Positions 8,143-14,506 of a DNA stretch of 14,506 bases are shown here, one piece after another. Numbering within the stretch: position 1 is the first letter of the stretch; the number at the start of each line of letters is the position of its first letter. Source of the DNA: Rhizobium sp. Q54. GTDB lineage: Bacteria; Pseudomonadota; Alphaproteobacteria; Rickettsiales; UBA1997. Below the pieces are notes generated by a model, which ran no database searches, had not been told where the DNA came from, and saw only the letters and a list, made by a program, of their open reading frames with translations. Position numbers and translations under genes: made by a program. The stretch spans positions 1 to 14,506 of the forward strand of contig CAMBFP010000016.1 of the NCBI GenBank assembly GCA_945865745.1, given 5' to 3'.

Positions 8143-9531
8143 ATGTCTTCGTTCGCATCCTTTTTCTACCTGATCTCTGCCGTTCTTTTTATCCTCTCGC
8201 TCTACGGCCTCTCCTCACCAAAAACTTCTCGCATCGGAAATTATTTTGGCATGGGCGGAATGGCTTTAGCGATTTTAACTACGCTTTGCTTGCCACAAGT
8301 TCACAATCTTTTTGCGATCATTTTAGCGATCGCGATTGGCGCTGGAATCGGCTACTTCGTTGCTAAGAAAGTTAAGATGACCGCAATGCCACAACTTGTT
8401 GCCGGCTTCCATTCTCTTGTCGGACTAGCCGCCGTCTTGATCGCCGCCGCCGCCCTCTGGATGCCAAACTCATTTCACATCATCGAAGATAATCACATCA
8501 AACTCGCCAGCTTAATTGAAATGGGTATCGGCGTCGTCATCGGCGCGATCACTTTCACCGGCTCTCTCGTTGCCTTCGCAAAGTTGAACGGCAACATGAA
8601 TTCAAAATTTATCATCTTTAAAAAGAACCCGAAGAAACATTCGCAATATGTCGGAATCGGCCTGGCCGTTTTGCTCATCGCCTTCTTCGCTTTTGGCTCA
8701 AAATTCTTTTTCATTCTTCTTGTTCTGCTTTCTTTCTTCGTTGGCTTCATGTTGATCGCGCCAGTAGGTGGTGCAGACATGCCAGTCGTGGTTTCAATGC
8801 TAAACTCTTATTCAGGTTGGGCGGCAACTGGCATTGGTTTTACTTTAAATAATCCTCTTCTCATCATTTCTGGAGCCTTGATTGGCGCTTCTGGTGCGAT
8901 ACTTAGCTACATCATGTGCAAAGCGATGAATCGCTCAATTTTCAACGTGATGTTCTCGGGATTTGGCGATCAAGTTGCGACAAGCAATGAGGTCAAAGAG
9001 CAAAGACCAGTGAAGCAAGCCGCTGCTGAAGATGCGGCTTATTTGATGAAATCCTCATCTTCCGTAATCATAGTTCCAGGCTACGGAATGGCAGTTGCCA
9101 GCGCTCAGCATGCAGTTGCAGAGATGACTAAACTTCTTGAAGATGCTGGGGTTAAGGTAAAATTTGCCATCCATCCAGTAGCTGGAAGAATGCCTGGCCA
9201 CATGAACGTATTGCTCGCCGAAGCTAACATCGATTACGAAAAAGTTTTCGAGCTTGAAGAGATTAACGGCGAATTCAAATCAACCGATATTGCCTTCGTA
9301 ATTGGCGCCAATGACGTTACTAATCCATCAGCCAAAACTGATAAAACCAGCCCAATCTACGGCATGCCAATCCTTGACGTTGCTCACGCCCAAAGCGTTT
9401 TCTTCATTAAGCGCTCGATGGCTGCGGGCTATGCCGGCGTAGATAATGAACTCTTCTACAACGACAATACGATGATGATTTTTGGTGACGCCAAAAAAGT
9501 CGTCGAGCAAATCGTTAAAAATCTTAACTAA
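8143..9531 (+). CDS. pntB: NAD(P) transhydrogenase subunit beta
   Basis: Membrane subunit of the proton-translocating transhydrogenase, which uses the proton gradient to reduce NADP+ with NADH. The length, 462 residues, equals E. coli PntB. The first 270 or so residues are strongly hydrophobic with multiple membrane helices. The C-terminal soluble domain III binds NADP(H): VPGYGMAVASAQHAV (from residue 311), HPVAGRMPGHMNVLLAEA, FVIGANDVTNPSA, and IYGMPILDVAHAQSVFFIKRSM. It needs PntA, which is usually encoded directly upstream; here kdsD lies 12 nt upstream and no pntA is in the window. efp follows after 6 nt. No clear Shine-Dalgarno. Confidence 0.97.
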   Translation: MSSFASFFYLISAVLFILSLYGLSSPKTSRIGNYFGMGGMALAILTTLCLPQVHNLFAIILAIAIGAGIGYFVAKKVKMTAMPQLVAGFHSLVGLAAVLIAAAALWMPNSFHIIEDNHIKLASLIEMGIGVVIGAITFTGSLVAFAKLNGNMNSKFIIFKKNPKKHSQYVGIGLAVLLIAFFAFGSKFFFILLVLLSFFVGFMLIAPVGGADMPVVVSMLNSYSGWAATGIGFTLNNPLLIISGALIGASGAILSYIMCKAMNRSIFNVMFSGFGDQVATSNEVKEQRPVKQAAAEDAAYLMKSSSSVIIVPGYGMAVASAQHAVAEMTKLLEDAGVKVKFAIHPVAGRMPGHMNVLLAEANIDYEKVFELEEINGEFKSTDIAFVIGANDVTNPSAKTDKTSPIYGMPILDVAHAQSVFFIKRSMAAGYAGVDNELFYNDNTMMIFGDAKKVVEQIVKNLN

Positions 9532-9537
9532 AAAATT

Positions 9538-10107
9538 ATGTCTAAAACTAACGCAAATTCTCTTCGTGTCGGCAACGTAATCGAATTCGAAAATCAACTT
9601 TGGAAAGTTGCAAAACGCGAACATGTGAAGCCGGGTAAAGGCGGTGCTTACATTCAAGTTGAGATGAAAAATATCGTCACTGGCAACAAGACAAATACTC
9701 GCTACGCTTCGAGCGAAGATGTCGATGTTGCTTACGTTGAGCAAAAAAATTATCAGTTCCAATATTTCGACCAAGACGAGCTAGTCGCGATGGACATGGA
9801 AAATTTTGAAACCCTGCAATTCGCTAAAAAATTAGTCGGTGAAGCCCTGCCCTTTCTGCAAGAAGGCATGAATCTTCGCGTTGAATATTGTAACGACAAA
9901 CCAATCTCAATCGCCATTCCCGAGAATGTAAACGCGATCATTGCACAAGCTGATGCCGTGGTAAAAGGCCAAACCGCCGCTTCTTCTTACAAGCCGGCAA
10001 TCCTTGAAAATGGCGTGCGCGTGATGGTTCCACCTTTTGTTGCATCTGGCGAAGAAATCATCGTTAACACTGAAGATTTTTCTTACGTCAGTAGAGCAAA
10101 AAACTAA
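9538..10107 (+). CDS. efp: Elongation factor P
   Basis: Binds between the ribosomal P and E sites and relieves stalling at polyproline stretches. The 189 residues form the standard three-domain protein. The domain I loop HVKPGKGGAYIQVEMKN carries Lys34, the residue modified with beta-lysine in E. coli; whether this organism modifies it cannot be judged as no epmA or epmB is seen here. The family C-terminal signature is present from ENGVRVMVPPFV to IIVNTEDFSYVSRA. The start ATG is 6 nt after the pntB stop, so it is probably co-transcribed, possibly by reinitiation. Confidence 0.97.
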   Translation: MSKTNANSLRVGNVIEFENQLWKVAKREHVKPGKGGAYIQVEMKNIVTGNKTNTRYASSEDVDVAYVEQKNYQFQYFDQDELVAMDMENFETLQFAKKLVGEALPFLQEGMNLRVEYCNDKPISIAIPENVNAIIAQADAVVKGQTAASSYKPAILENGVRVMVPPFVASGEEIIVNTEDFSYVSRAKN

Positions 10108-10275
10108 TTTCTTAAAAATAATATTTTCGACGAGTCTAGAGCTGGAATGGTTTCACCAAAACCTTACAAGCCGAAAGCAAAGAAAAATTAGCAAGATTTG
10201 CTGGATAAATGAAGCTTTCCGCACCCATAAAATCAAGGCTGCGCGCTATTTTCTTAATCTTAATTCTACTTCAAA
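10108..10275 (+). other. efp-dapF gap with unexplained open frame
   Basis: This 168-nt stretch has no recognised gene. One forward frame stays open from an ATG at 10037 inside efp to a TGA at 10277-10279, 80 codons; that stop overlaps the dapF ATG as ATGA. The part beyond efp encodes a basic peptide with HKIKAARYFLNLNS near its end. The ATGA arrangement is like true coupled genes, but the start lies deep in efp and I recognise no family. It may be the remnant of a deleted gene or simply a chance frame. Confidence 0.3.
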
Positions 10276-11040
10276 ATGACTCTTCCTTTCGTAAAAATGT
10301 CGGGCGCAGGAAACGATTTCGTCATTTTTGATGCACGCAAAACCACAATCTCTCTAACTTCAGAGCAAATAAAAAAAATTTCCGATCGTAAAAATATCGG
10401 CTGCGATCAGCTAATCGTGATAAAAAATTCTGCGGAAGCAGATTGCGAAATGGAAATCTACAACTCTGATGGATCAATGTCTGGAGCATGCGGAAACGCG
10501 ACTAGATGCGTTGCTTCTTTGCTTGAAAAACCTGAAGTAAAAATCAAAACCGCTGCCGGAATTCTAAAATGCTGGAGAGTTAGTGATTTAATTTCAGTCA
10601 ACATGGGCGAACCAAAATTTGCTGAAGATGTTGCGCTGCACGGATTTAATTTTTCTTGCGTAGATGTTGGTAATCCTCATGCCGTGACCTTTCTTGATGC
10701 AAAAATTTCTGATGAAAAATTTTACGATGTTGGGCCAAAAATTGAGTTAGACAAAATCTTTCCAAACAAAACCAACGTCGAATTCGCGCAGATTATTTCT
10801 AACAACTTAATCGAGGTCAGAGTTTGGGAGCGTGGCGCTGGCGAAACTCTCGCCTGCGGCTCTGGCGCTTGCGCAGTTGCAGTTGCTGCGATCAAAAAAA
10901 ATTTGGTGCAGTCAAAAAAAATCACCATTCGCTTCAAAGGTGGCGATCTAGAAATCGAATGGAATAACAACTCAATTGTGATGACTGGTGGTTACACAAA
11001 AATTTTTGACGGCGAGATTGATTTAAAATTTTTAGCCTAG
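10276..11040 (+). CDS. dapF: Diaminopimelate epimerase
   Basis: Converts LL- to meso-diaminopimelate, used for lysine and for peptidoglycan cross-links. The 254 residues are close to the usual 270-280. Both catalytic cysteines are visible: Cys72 in NSDGSMSGACGNATRCVA and Cys194 in RGAGETLACGSGACAVAVAA. Other signatures are KMSGAGNDFVIFDA at the N-terminus, GNPHAVTF and NKTNVEFAQI. The ATG start is well placed for the family, with no evident Shine-Dalgarno. It suggests the organism keeps peptidoglycan or lysine synthesis, which the most reduced intracellular relatives lose. Confidence 0.97.
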   Translation: MTLPFVKMSGAGNDFVIFDARKTTISLTSEQIKKISDRKNIGCDQLIVIKNSAEADCEMEIYNSDGSMSGACGNATRCVASLLEKPEVKIKTAAGILKCWRVSDLISVNMGEPKFAEDVALHGFNFSCVDVGNPHAVTFLDAKISDEKFYDVGPKIELDKIFPNKTNVEFAQIISNNLIEVRVWERGAGETLACGSGACAVAVAAIKKNLVQSKKITIRFKGGDLEIEWNNNSIVMTGGYTKIFDGEIDLKFLA

Positions 11041-11168
11041 CTTTTCTTCACCTCCAGTTTGCTATTCCAGAGACCATACTTCGCGGATATTTACTAGACC
11101 CTCGACGAAATTCGTCAGCGTAAAAACTTAAGAACTGCGCCAGGTTATAAAATAAAAAAATCTCAAAA
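11041..11168 (+). other. dapF-ccmH gap, possible decayed coding sequence
   Basis: 128 nt with no recognised gene or clear terminator. In the dapF frame the sequence after the stop reads 18 sense codons, one TAG at 11095, then 25 more sense codons (TLDEIRQRKNLRTAPGYKIK and on), ending in a TAA that overlaps the ccmH start. The second stretch is protein-like in composition, which hints at a gene remnant, but I recognise no family and it could be chance. Confidence 0.25.
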
Positions 11169-11546
11169 ATGTTAAAAATATTCTTAACTCTTTTTCTTTT
11201 TTCTTTTCATTCCTTTGCGCTTTCTCCTGAAGAAAAACTAAAAAATGAAACTCAAGAACAGCGAGCAATGGCAATGTTTTTGGAGGTGCGCTGCTTAATT
11301 TGTAACGGACAAGTAATCGAAAATTCTGACACTGAATTTTCTTTCGAGATGCGTAAAAATATTCGTCAAAAAATCTTATCCGGGAAAAGTGACGAGGAAA
11401 TCAGGGCAGAATTAGTGCAAGAATTTGGTGAAAATATTCTGACAAAACCGAGCAACAGAAATAAGCTTCTTCTTTGGCTTTTACCTGCTTTGTTCGCGCT
11501 GGCGGTCATTTTTTATTTTGTCATTCACAAGCGCGTGATTCGATAA
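11169..11546 (+). CDS. ccmH: Cytochrome c maturation protein CcmH
   Basis: Membrane-anchored periplasmic thiol protein of the System I cytochrome c assembly pathway; it helps reduce the apocytochrome CXXCH cysteines before haem attachment. The 125 residues comprise an N-terminal signal peptide (about 1-18, cleavage likely near FALSPEE), the redox motif RCLICNGQ (Cys42, Cys45), the helical segment EIRAELVQEFGENILTKPS, and one C-terminal membrane helix (about 99-118). The typical motif is L-R/V-C-x-x-C-x-x-Q, so this is slightly divergent but retains both cysteines. It is the short form without the TPR (CcmI-like) extension. No other ccm gene is in the window, so the pathway genes appear dispersed. 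Confidence 0.92.
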   Translation: MLKIFLTLFLFSFHSFALSPEEKLKNETQEQRAMAMFLEVRCLICNGQVIENSDTEFSFEMRKNIRQKILSGKSDEEIRAELVQEFGENILTKPSNRNKLLLWLLPALFALAVIFYFVIHKRVIR

Positions 11547-11557
11547 TTTTTCTGGTC

Positions 11558-11573
11558 TTGGCACAAATGCCAA
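11558..11573. repeat. Hairpin just after ccmH
   Basis: A perfect 6-bp stem TTGGCA/TGCCAA with loop CAAA lies 11 nt beyond the ccmH stop. It is followed by A residues, not T, so it does not fit an intrinsic terminator on the plus strand. It may stabilise the 3' end of the transcript. Confidence 0.4.
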
Positions 11574-11680
11574 AAACCGCTGAAATAAAACAAATTCTAG
11601 AGACGGCCTTAGAGTTAATTTAACTTTAAAAATAGCTAAGGACATCCTGAAAAACCCACCACTCATCTCTAAAAATCACT

Positions 11681-11704
11681 AAATATTCTTTTAAGAATAT
11701 TTAA
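11681..11704. repeat. 11-bp AT-rich inverted repeat
   Basis: TAAATATTCTT and AAGAATATTTA flank a TT centre, a perfect 11-bp dyad. A run of A follows on the plus strand. The symmetry is stronger than the AT content alone readily gives, and it could be an operator-like site or a hairpin. No T-run follows it on either strand in terminator position. Confidence 0.45.
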
Positions 11705-11809
11705 AAAAAATCCGAACAATCTCTTCCGACAAAGTGAGTTTAATCCACTATTAACAAAGCTTCACAGCTATAGGAATTCAGTCTTTTTTAAGGAATTTGT
11801 GGGTTGCTC

Positions 11810-11829
11810 AGAGTGTTCTTAAATACTCT
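11810..11829. repeat. 8-bp stem-loop upstream of ankyrin gene
   Basis: AGAGTGTT and AATACTCT pair over 8 positions with one G-U, around a CTTA loop. Followed by TTCTGG, so terminator function is doubtful. Confidence 0.3.
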
Positions 11830-11972
11830 TTCTGGTTCGTAAAAAATAATATTTGTGTTTTATTTTTCGATTTGCTTTGTTTGGAATTAGTGGAGCAAAA
11901 AAGTTTTAAGACTGGTTGCTGACACGCAAAAACAATAGTAAATCTTACAGTTTAACTCAAGTTCGTTATTAG

Positions 11973-12107
11973 ATCTTTATAAAATCTATCCCTAACCTTT
12001 CCGAATCAGAAAAAGAAAAATTAAATTCACTACTAATCAAGGCCGTAAGAGATCCCCTGGGGCAAGTTCGTAATGAAGATGGATCAATCCAAACCGTTTC
12101 TGAATTA
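11973..12107 (+). other. In-frame coding extension of the ankyrin gene without canonical start
   Basis: The ankyrin frame is open upstream of TTG 12108 back to a TAG at 11970. The encoded peptide is clearly coding: SEKEKLNSLLIKAVRDPL, then SIQTVSELL leading into DLRADVNA. It supplies the two helices of a first, divergent ankyrin repeat. No ATG, GTG or TTG occurs in this frame here. An ATA at 11979 would give a natural N-terminus IKSIPNLSESEKEK, as if ATG had mutated to ATA. Either a rare start codon is used or the gene lost its start. Confidence 0.65.
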
Positions 12108-13805
12108 TTGGATCTAAGAGCTGATGTTAACGCAATAGGCCCCGATAACTACACGATTTTAATGCTTGCTGCTCAAAATGGCCAAACAGAAATGGTTGCT
12201 GAATTATTGGATCGAGGAGCTTATACTGAATCAAAAACATCAGAAGGCTGCACGGCTTTGATGATTGCCGCTAAAAATGGCCACACAGAAACCGTTGCTC
12301 TATTATTGGATCGAGGAGCTGATGTTAATGCATCAACATTTCATGGTATCACGGCTTTGATGCTTGCTGCTGAAGATGGCCAAACAGAAATCGTTGCTAA
12401 ATTATTGGATCGAGGAGCTGATATTAACGCAGAAGAATCAGAAGGCTGCACGGCTTTGATGATTGCTGCTCAAAATGGCAACACAGAAACCGTTGCTCTA
12501 TTATTGGATCGAGGAGCTAATGTTTTGGCTCGAGAAAATTATGTTAAAGCAAAAAGATCTTCTGCTTATCGCCCGGCTTTGTTTCTTGCTGCTCAAAATG
12601 GCCACATAGAAATCGTTGCTAAATTATTGGATCGAGGAGCTAATATTAACGCAATAGTATCTGAATCTGATTGCTCCACGGCTTTGATTTCTGCCGCTAA
12701 AAATGGCCACACAGAAACCGTTGCTCTATTATTGGATCGAGGAGCTCATATTGAAGCAAAAACAACATATCCTTACTACACGGCTTTGATGATTGCTGCT
12801 CAAAATGGCCAAACAGAAATGGTTGCTGAATTATTGGATCGAGGAGCTTATACTGAATCAAAAACATCAGAAGGCTGCACGGCTTTGATGATTGCCGCTA
12901 AAAATGGCCACACAGAAACCGTTGCTCTATTATTGGATCTAGGAGCTAATATTGAAGCAACAACAACCTATTTTTACACGGCTTTGATGCTTGCTGCTCA
13001 AAATGGCCACACAGAAACCGTTTCAGCTCTTTTATCTCGCGATGGAATTGATGTTAACGCAGTAGCATCTAATGGCGTCACGGCTTTGATGCTTGCTGCT
13101 TACAATGGCCACGCAGAAACCGTTTCAGCTCTTTTATCTCGCGATGGTGTAGATTGGCAAATAGTGCAGGATCAATTGAGACATCCAGGAAATTTAAACA
13201 CAGAAGTCTCGACTCTCCTGGCAGTTATTGTTCCTGAGGGAGAACTCAGAAATTCAATCATTACAAGTTTCAACCAAAGAAATCCCGAAAACGCAATACA
13301 ACAAGAAAATAATGACATTTTAGGGGCTGGTATTAAGGCCTATAAGACTCTCAAAGATCTCAAATCTTGGCACAAAAGATATTTGACTGATCCGGATTCA
13401 GATTTAGGTCACTCAGAAAATGAAGCGGAGATTTTGGCAAATCAGAGATTTTTTGACTTGTTGAACCATCAAGACGCTAGGCAAGAAACATTGAAAAGAA
13501 ATGGTATTGTTAAGGATTTGGTTGATAAAGAATCTTTGTTCAGTCCTCTTGAAGGATCTGCAGAAAGTAAAAAAGAGTTTTTAAAAGCCGCAAGTAAACT
13601 AGGCCCAGAAGATCTATACAGATTAAAATCAGAAATTCTTGATAATAGTAAGGTTTTAAACGAAGGTAACCCAACGCTTGAAGCCCTTAGTCTTGTTGCC
13701 GAGTTACCGAAAAACACAACAGATCAAGCTTCTGCTTCTCCAGCCCCCTCAGCAGCAGAAAAAATCTACAATTCTAGCAAGATAGAAAAAATAGTGGGGG
13801 TTTGA
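12108..13805 (+). CDS. Ankyrin-repeat protein, candidate host-interaction protein
   Basis: 565 residues from the first canonical-type start, TTG 12108, though coding sequence continues upstream (see the extension entry). Residues 15-350 hold ten ankyrin repeats of about 33 residues with consensus TALM-AA-NGHTETVALLLDRGA; an eleventh, divergent one lies upstream. Repeat 4 has an insertion of about 8 residues. The last two repeats have the variant SALLSRDG. Repeats 1-2 and 7-8 are identical over 147 bp. Residues 351-565 are a charged, mostly helical region of no family I recognise, with a low-complexity Ala/Ser/Pro stretch near the end (ASASPAPSAA). No signal peptide or membrane helix is visible. 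Ankyrin repeats bind proteins; in intracellular bacteria such proteins are often secreted effectors, which here is inference only. If the start is lost it may be a pseudogene. Confidence 0.85.
   Translation: MDLRADVNAIGPDNYTILMLAAQNGQTEMVAELLDRGAYTESKTSEGCTALMIAAKNGHTETVALLLDRGADVNASTFHGITALMLAAEDGQTEIVAKLLDRGADINAEESEGCTALMIAAQNGNTETVALLLDRGANVLARENYVKAKRSSAYRPALFLAAQNGHIEIVAKLLDRGANINAIVSESDCSTALISAAKNGHTETVALLLDRGAHIEAKTTYPYYTALMIAAQNGQTEMVAELLDRGAYTESKTSEGCTALMIAAKNGHTETVALLLDLGANIEATTTYFYTALMLAAQNGHTETVSALLSRDGIDVNAVASNGVTALMLAAYNGHAETVSALLSRDGVDWQIVQDQLRHPGNLNTEVSTLLAVIVPEGELRNSIITSFNQRNPENAIQQENNDILGAGIKAYKTLKDLKSWHKRYLTDPDSDLGHSENEAEILANQRFFDLLNHQDARQETLKRNGIVKDLVDKESLFSPLEGSAESKKEFLKAASKLGPEDLYRLKSEILDNSKVLNEGNPTLEALSLVAELPKNTTDQASASPAPSAAEKIYNSSKIEKIVGV
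12166..12312 (+). repeat. 147-bp exact direct repeat, copy 1
   Basis: Identical to 12793-12939 across 147 bp, offset 627 bp (209 codons). Covers most of ankyrin repeats 1 and 2. The copies diverge immediately outside, at 12165/12792 (C/A) and 12313/12940 (G/T). Confidence 0.92.
12793..12939 (+). repeat. 147-bp exact direct repeat, copy 2
   Basis: Second copy, covering most of ankyrin repeats 7 and 8. Homologous recombination between the copies would delete 627 bp in frame, removing six repeats. Confidence 0.92.
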
Positions 13806-13828
13806 GTTGTTAGTTAAGCCAAGATCCA

Positions 13829-13945
13829 TTCCCGCTTCATCTTTTTGGCGGAAAGCTATCTGGATATTTACGCAGCAGGGTTTTTTGAGATGAGGTTATA
13901 GTTTTGTCGGGAGGATTCCCGTTATTCAGGGACATCACTTCATGT
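13829..13945. repeat. Degenerate palindromic sequences after ankyrin gene
   Basis: The spacer between the ankyrin gene and thiE holds ATCCATTCCCGC followed by GCGG...TGGAT (about 13830-13865), and a perfect 5-bp hairpin CGGGA-GGAT-TCCCG at 13908-13921 followed by TCAGGGACATCAC. These resemble decayed halves of the CATTCCCGC-type extragenic palindromes of proteobacteria. No T-run follows, so no clear terminator for the convergent genes is found. Confidence 0.35.
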
Positions 13946-13964
13946 CTCGCTTCAGCGTTGCTAA

Positions 13965-14506
13965 TCAGGAATTAAGAGCACGAGGAAAAGAGCCAGTTTT
14001 TTCTGTTAATTTTTTTGCTAAATTTTTTATCGCCACCACTTCTCCATCCGGATGGTCCCATGCGTAAGAAATCACCGCGACAAAATCGGCTCCGGCCATA
14101 ACCAAGGAAGAGCAGTTATCGTCAGTAATTCCGCCAATCGCCACGATTGGTAAATTTGTAATTTCGCTAGCCCATTCAAGAATTTCTGTATTTGGTTTGC
14201 CGCGCGAAATTTTGGTTTTGCTCGAAAAAAATGCGCCGAAGGAAATGTAATCAGCCCCCCGTTCTCCGGCTTCCATCGCTAAATGTCGTGAGTCGTAGCA
14301 GCTCGCTCCGATGATGAAATTTGTTGGAAATTTTTTTCGCATTTCGGCGATTGATCCATCTTCGGCTCCAAGGTGAACACCATCCGCACCAACTGCAGCA
14401 GCGATCTCGCAAGAATCGTTGAGCAAGAATAAACAATGATTTTGATGACAGATTTTTTTTAACTCGCGGGCAATTTTTGTAACTTCACTTTCTTCGTAAC
14501 CCTTAA
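13965..14506 (-). CDS. thiE: Thiamine-phosphate synthase family protein (5'-partial)
   Basis: ThiE couples the thiazole and pyrimidine phosphates to thiamine phosphate in a TIM barrel. The frame runs off the right edge, giving 179 codons; the true N-terminus is outside, and TTG 14426 is internal. Signatures: LFLLNDSCEIAAAVGADGVHLG (the LIND...GADGVHLG block), IIGASCYD, GADYISFGAFFSSKTK (the FGP-F-T-TK phosphate loop in divergent form), and LPIVAIGGIT. The usual P after FG and the T before TK are replaced, so substrate handling may differ; a TenI-like relative is possible. It faces the ankyrin gene (convergent, 159-nt gap). Confidence 0.8.
   Translation of the reverse strand, partial: KGYEESEVTKIARELKKICHQNHCLFLLNDSCEIAAAVGADGVHLGAEDGSIAEMRKKFPTNFIIGASCYDSRHLAMEAGERGADYISFGAFFSSKTKISRGKPNTEILEWASEITNLPIVAIGGITDDNCSSLVMAGADFVAVISYAWDHPDGEVVAIKNLAKKLTEKTGSFPRALNS

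Larger units (their letters stand above)
11547..11972. other. AT-rich non-coding spacer upstream of ankyrin gene
   Basis: About 430 nt without a recognisable gene, tRNA or intrinsic terminator. It holds three short inverted repeats (listed separately) and a tiny frame, ATG 11567 to TAA 11623, encoding MPKTAEIKQILETALELI. A shifted frame just downstream is open to about 11680 (ending KIAKDILKNPPLISKNH). Together these could be a frameshifted remnant of a small gene. Promoter elements for the ankyrin gene should lie toward the right end, but I could not pick a convincing pair. Confidence 0.4.
12150..13157 (+). repeat. Ankyrin-coding tandem repeat array, about 99-bp period
   Basis: Ten in-frame units of about 99-123 bp with highly conserved DNA words such as GCTCAAAATGGCC, ACAGAAA and TTATTGGATCGAGGAGCT. 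Conservation at the nucleotide level shows recent expansion or homogenisation. Confidence 0.9.

Noticed and set aside
9328..9774. 148-codon minus-strand frame across pntB and efp
   Set aside because: It lies antisense to two conserved genes and crosses their junction; a shadow.
10209..10331. 40-codon frame MKLSAPIKSRLRAIFLILIL... with a hydrophobic stretch
   Set aside because: It overlaps the dapF 5' end, ends in low-quality basic sequence and has no ribosome-binding site; the hydrophobic run is explained by T-rich DNA.
11558..11573. Intrinsic terminator after ccmH
   Set aside because: The stem is only 6 bp and is followed by A residues, not a T-run, on the transcribed strand.
11547..11972. 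tRNA or other structured RNA gene
   Set aside because: No T-loop GGTTCGAATCC-like motif or cloverleaf pairing was found; only short AT-rich hairpins.
12073..12117. ATG 12073 and ATG 12079 as ankyrin starts
   Set aside because: They are in another frame, which stops within 15 codons.
12150..13157. CRISPR array
   Set aside because: The roughly 99-bp repeats are contiguous in-frame ankyrin codons without unique spacers.
14427..14506. TTG 14426 as the thiE start
   Set aside because: The frame continues to the window edge with family-like sequence (ICHQNHCLFLLNDSC), so the start lies outside.

Overview
The window reads as a compact, AT-rich alphaproteobacterial chromosome segment. The housekeeping proteins (TopA with a lysine-rich tail, PyrE, KdsD, short CcmH) look alphaproteobacterial. 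They sit beside a Ulp1-like cysteine protease and a long ankyrin-repeat protein, both typical of host-associated bacteria. Together this suggests an intracellular or endosymbiotic lineage of the Rickettsiales/Holosporales kind. That placement is inference. The cell appears to make LPS (kdsD), cytochrome c (ccmH), diaminopimelate for lysine or peptidoglycan (dapF), pyrimidines (pyrE), methyl-folate (metF) and thiamine phosphate (thiE), so it is not extremely reduced. Clear Shine-Dalgarno sequences are mostly absent; metF is the exception.

Left block, minus strand, 7045 down to 1: pyrE, a Ulp1/CE-clan-like protease, metF, infA, topA, and a soluble PAS-GAF histidine kinase that runs off the left edge. 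Gaps are 21, 67 and 17 nt or are replaced by 4-nt stop/start overlaps (protease/metF and topA/kinase), so this looks like one co-transcribed run. A possible host-directed protease therefore sits inside a housekeeping operon.

Middle block, plus strand, 7177 to 11546: kdsD, pntB, efp, dapF, ccmH. It diverges from pyrE across a 131-nt spacer holding a 19-bp imperfect inverted repeat. kdsD, pntB and efp are tightly packed (12 and 6 nt gaps). pntB lacks its usual neighbour pntA. The gaps after efp and dapF hold open reading stretches of unknown meaning, perhaps gene remnants.

Right block: about 430 nt of AT-rich non-coding DNA with several inverted repeats, then an ankyrin-repeat gene on the plus strand. 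Its reading frame extends at least 43 codons upstream of the first TTG with no ATG, GTG or TTG, so the start is either non-canonical or lost. Two of its repeat pairs share an exact 147-bp duplication. A 5'-partial thiE-like gene on the minus strand closes the window. The most interesting items are the embedded protease, the ankyrin gene (start, duplication, orphan C-terminal domain) and the palindromic element between pyrE and kdsD.
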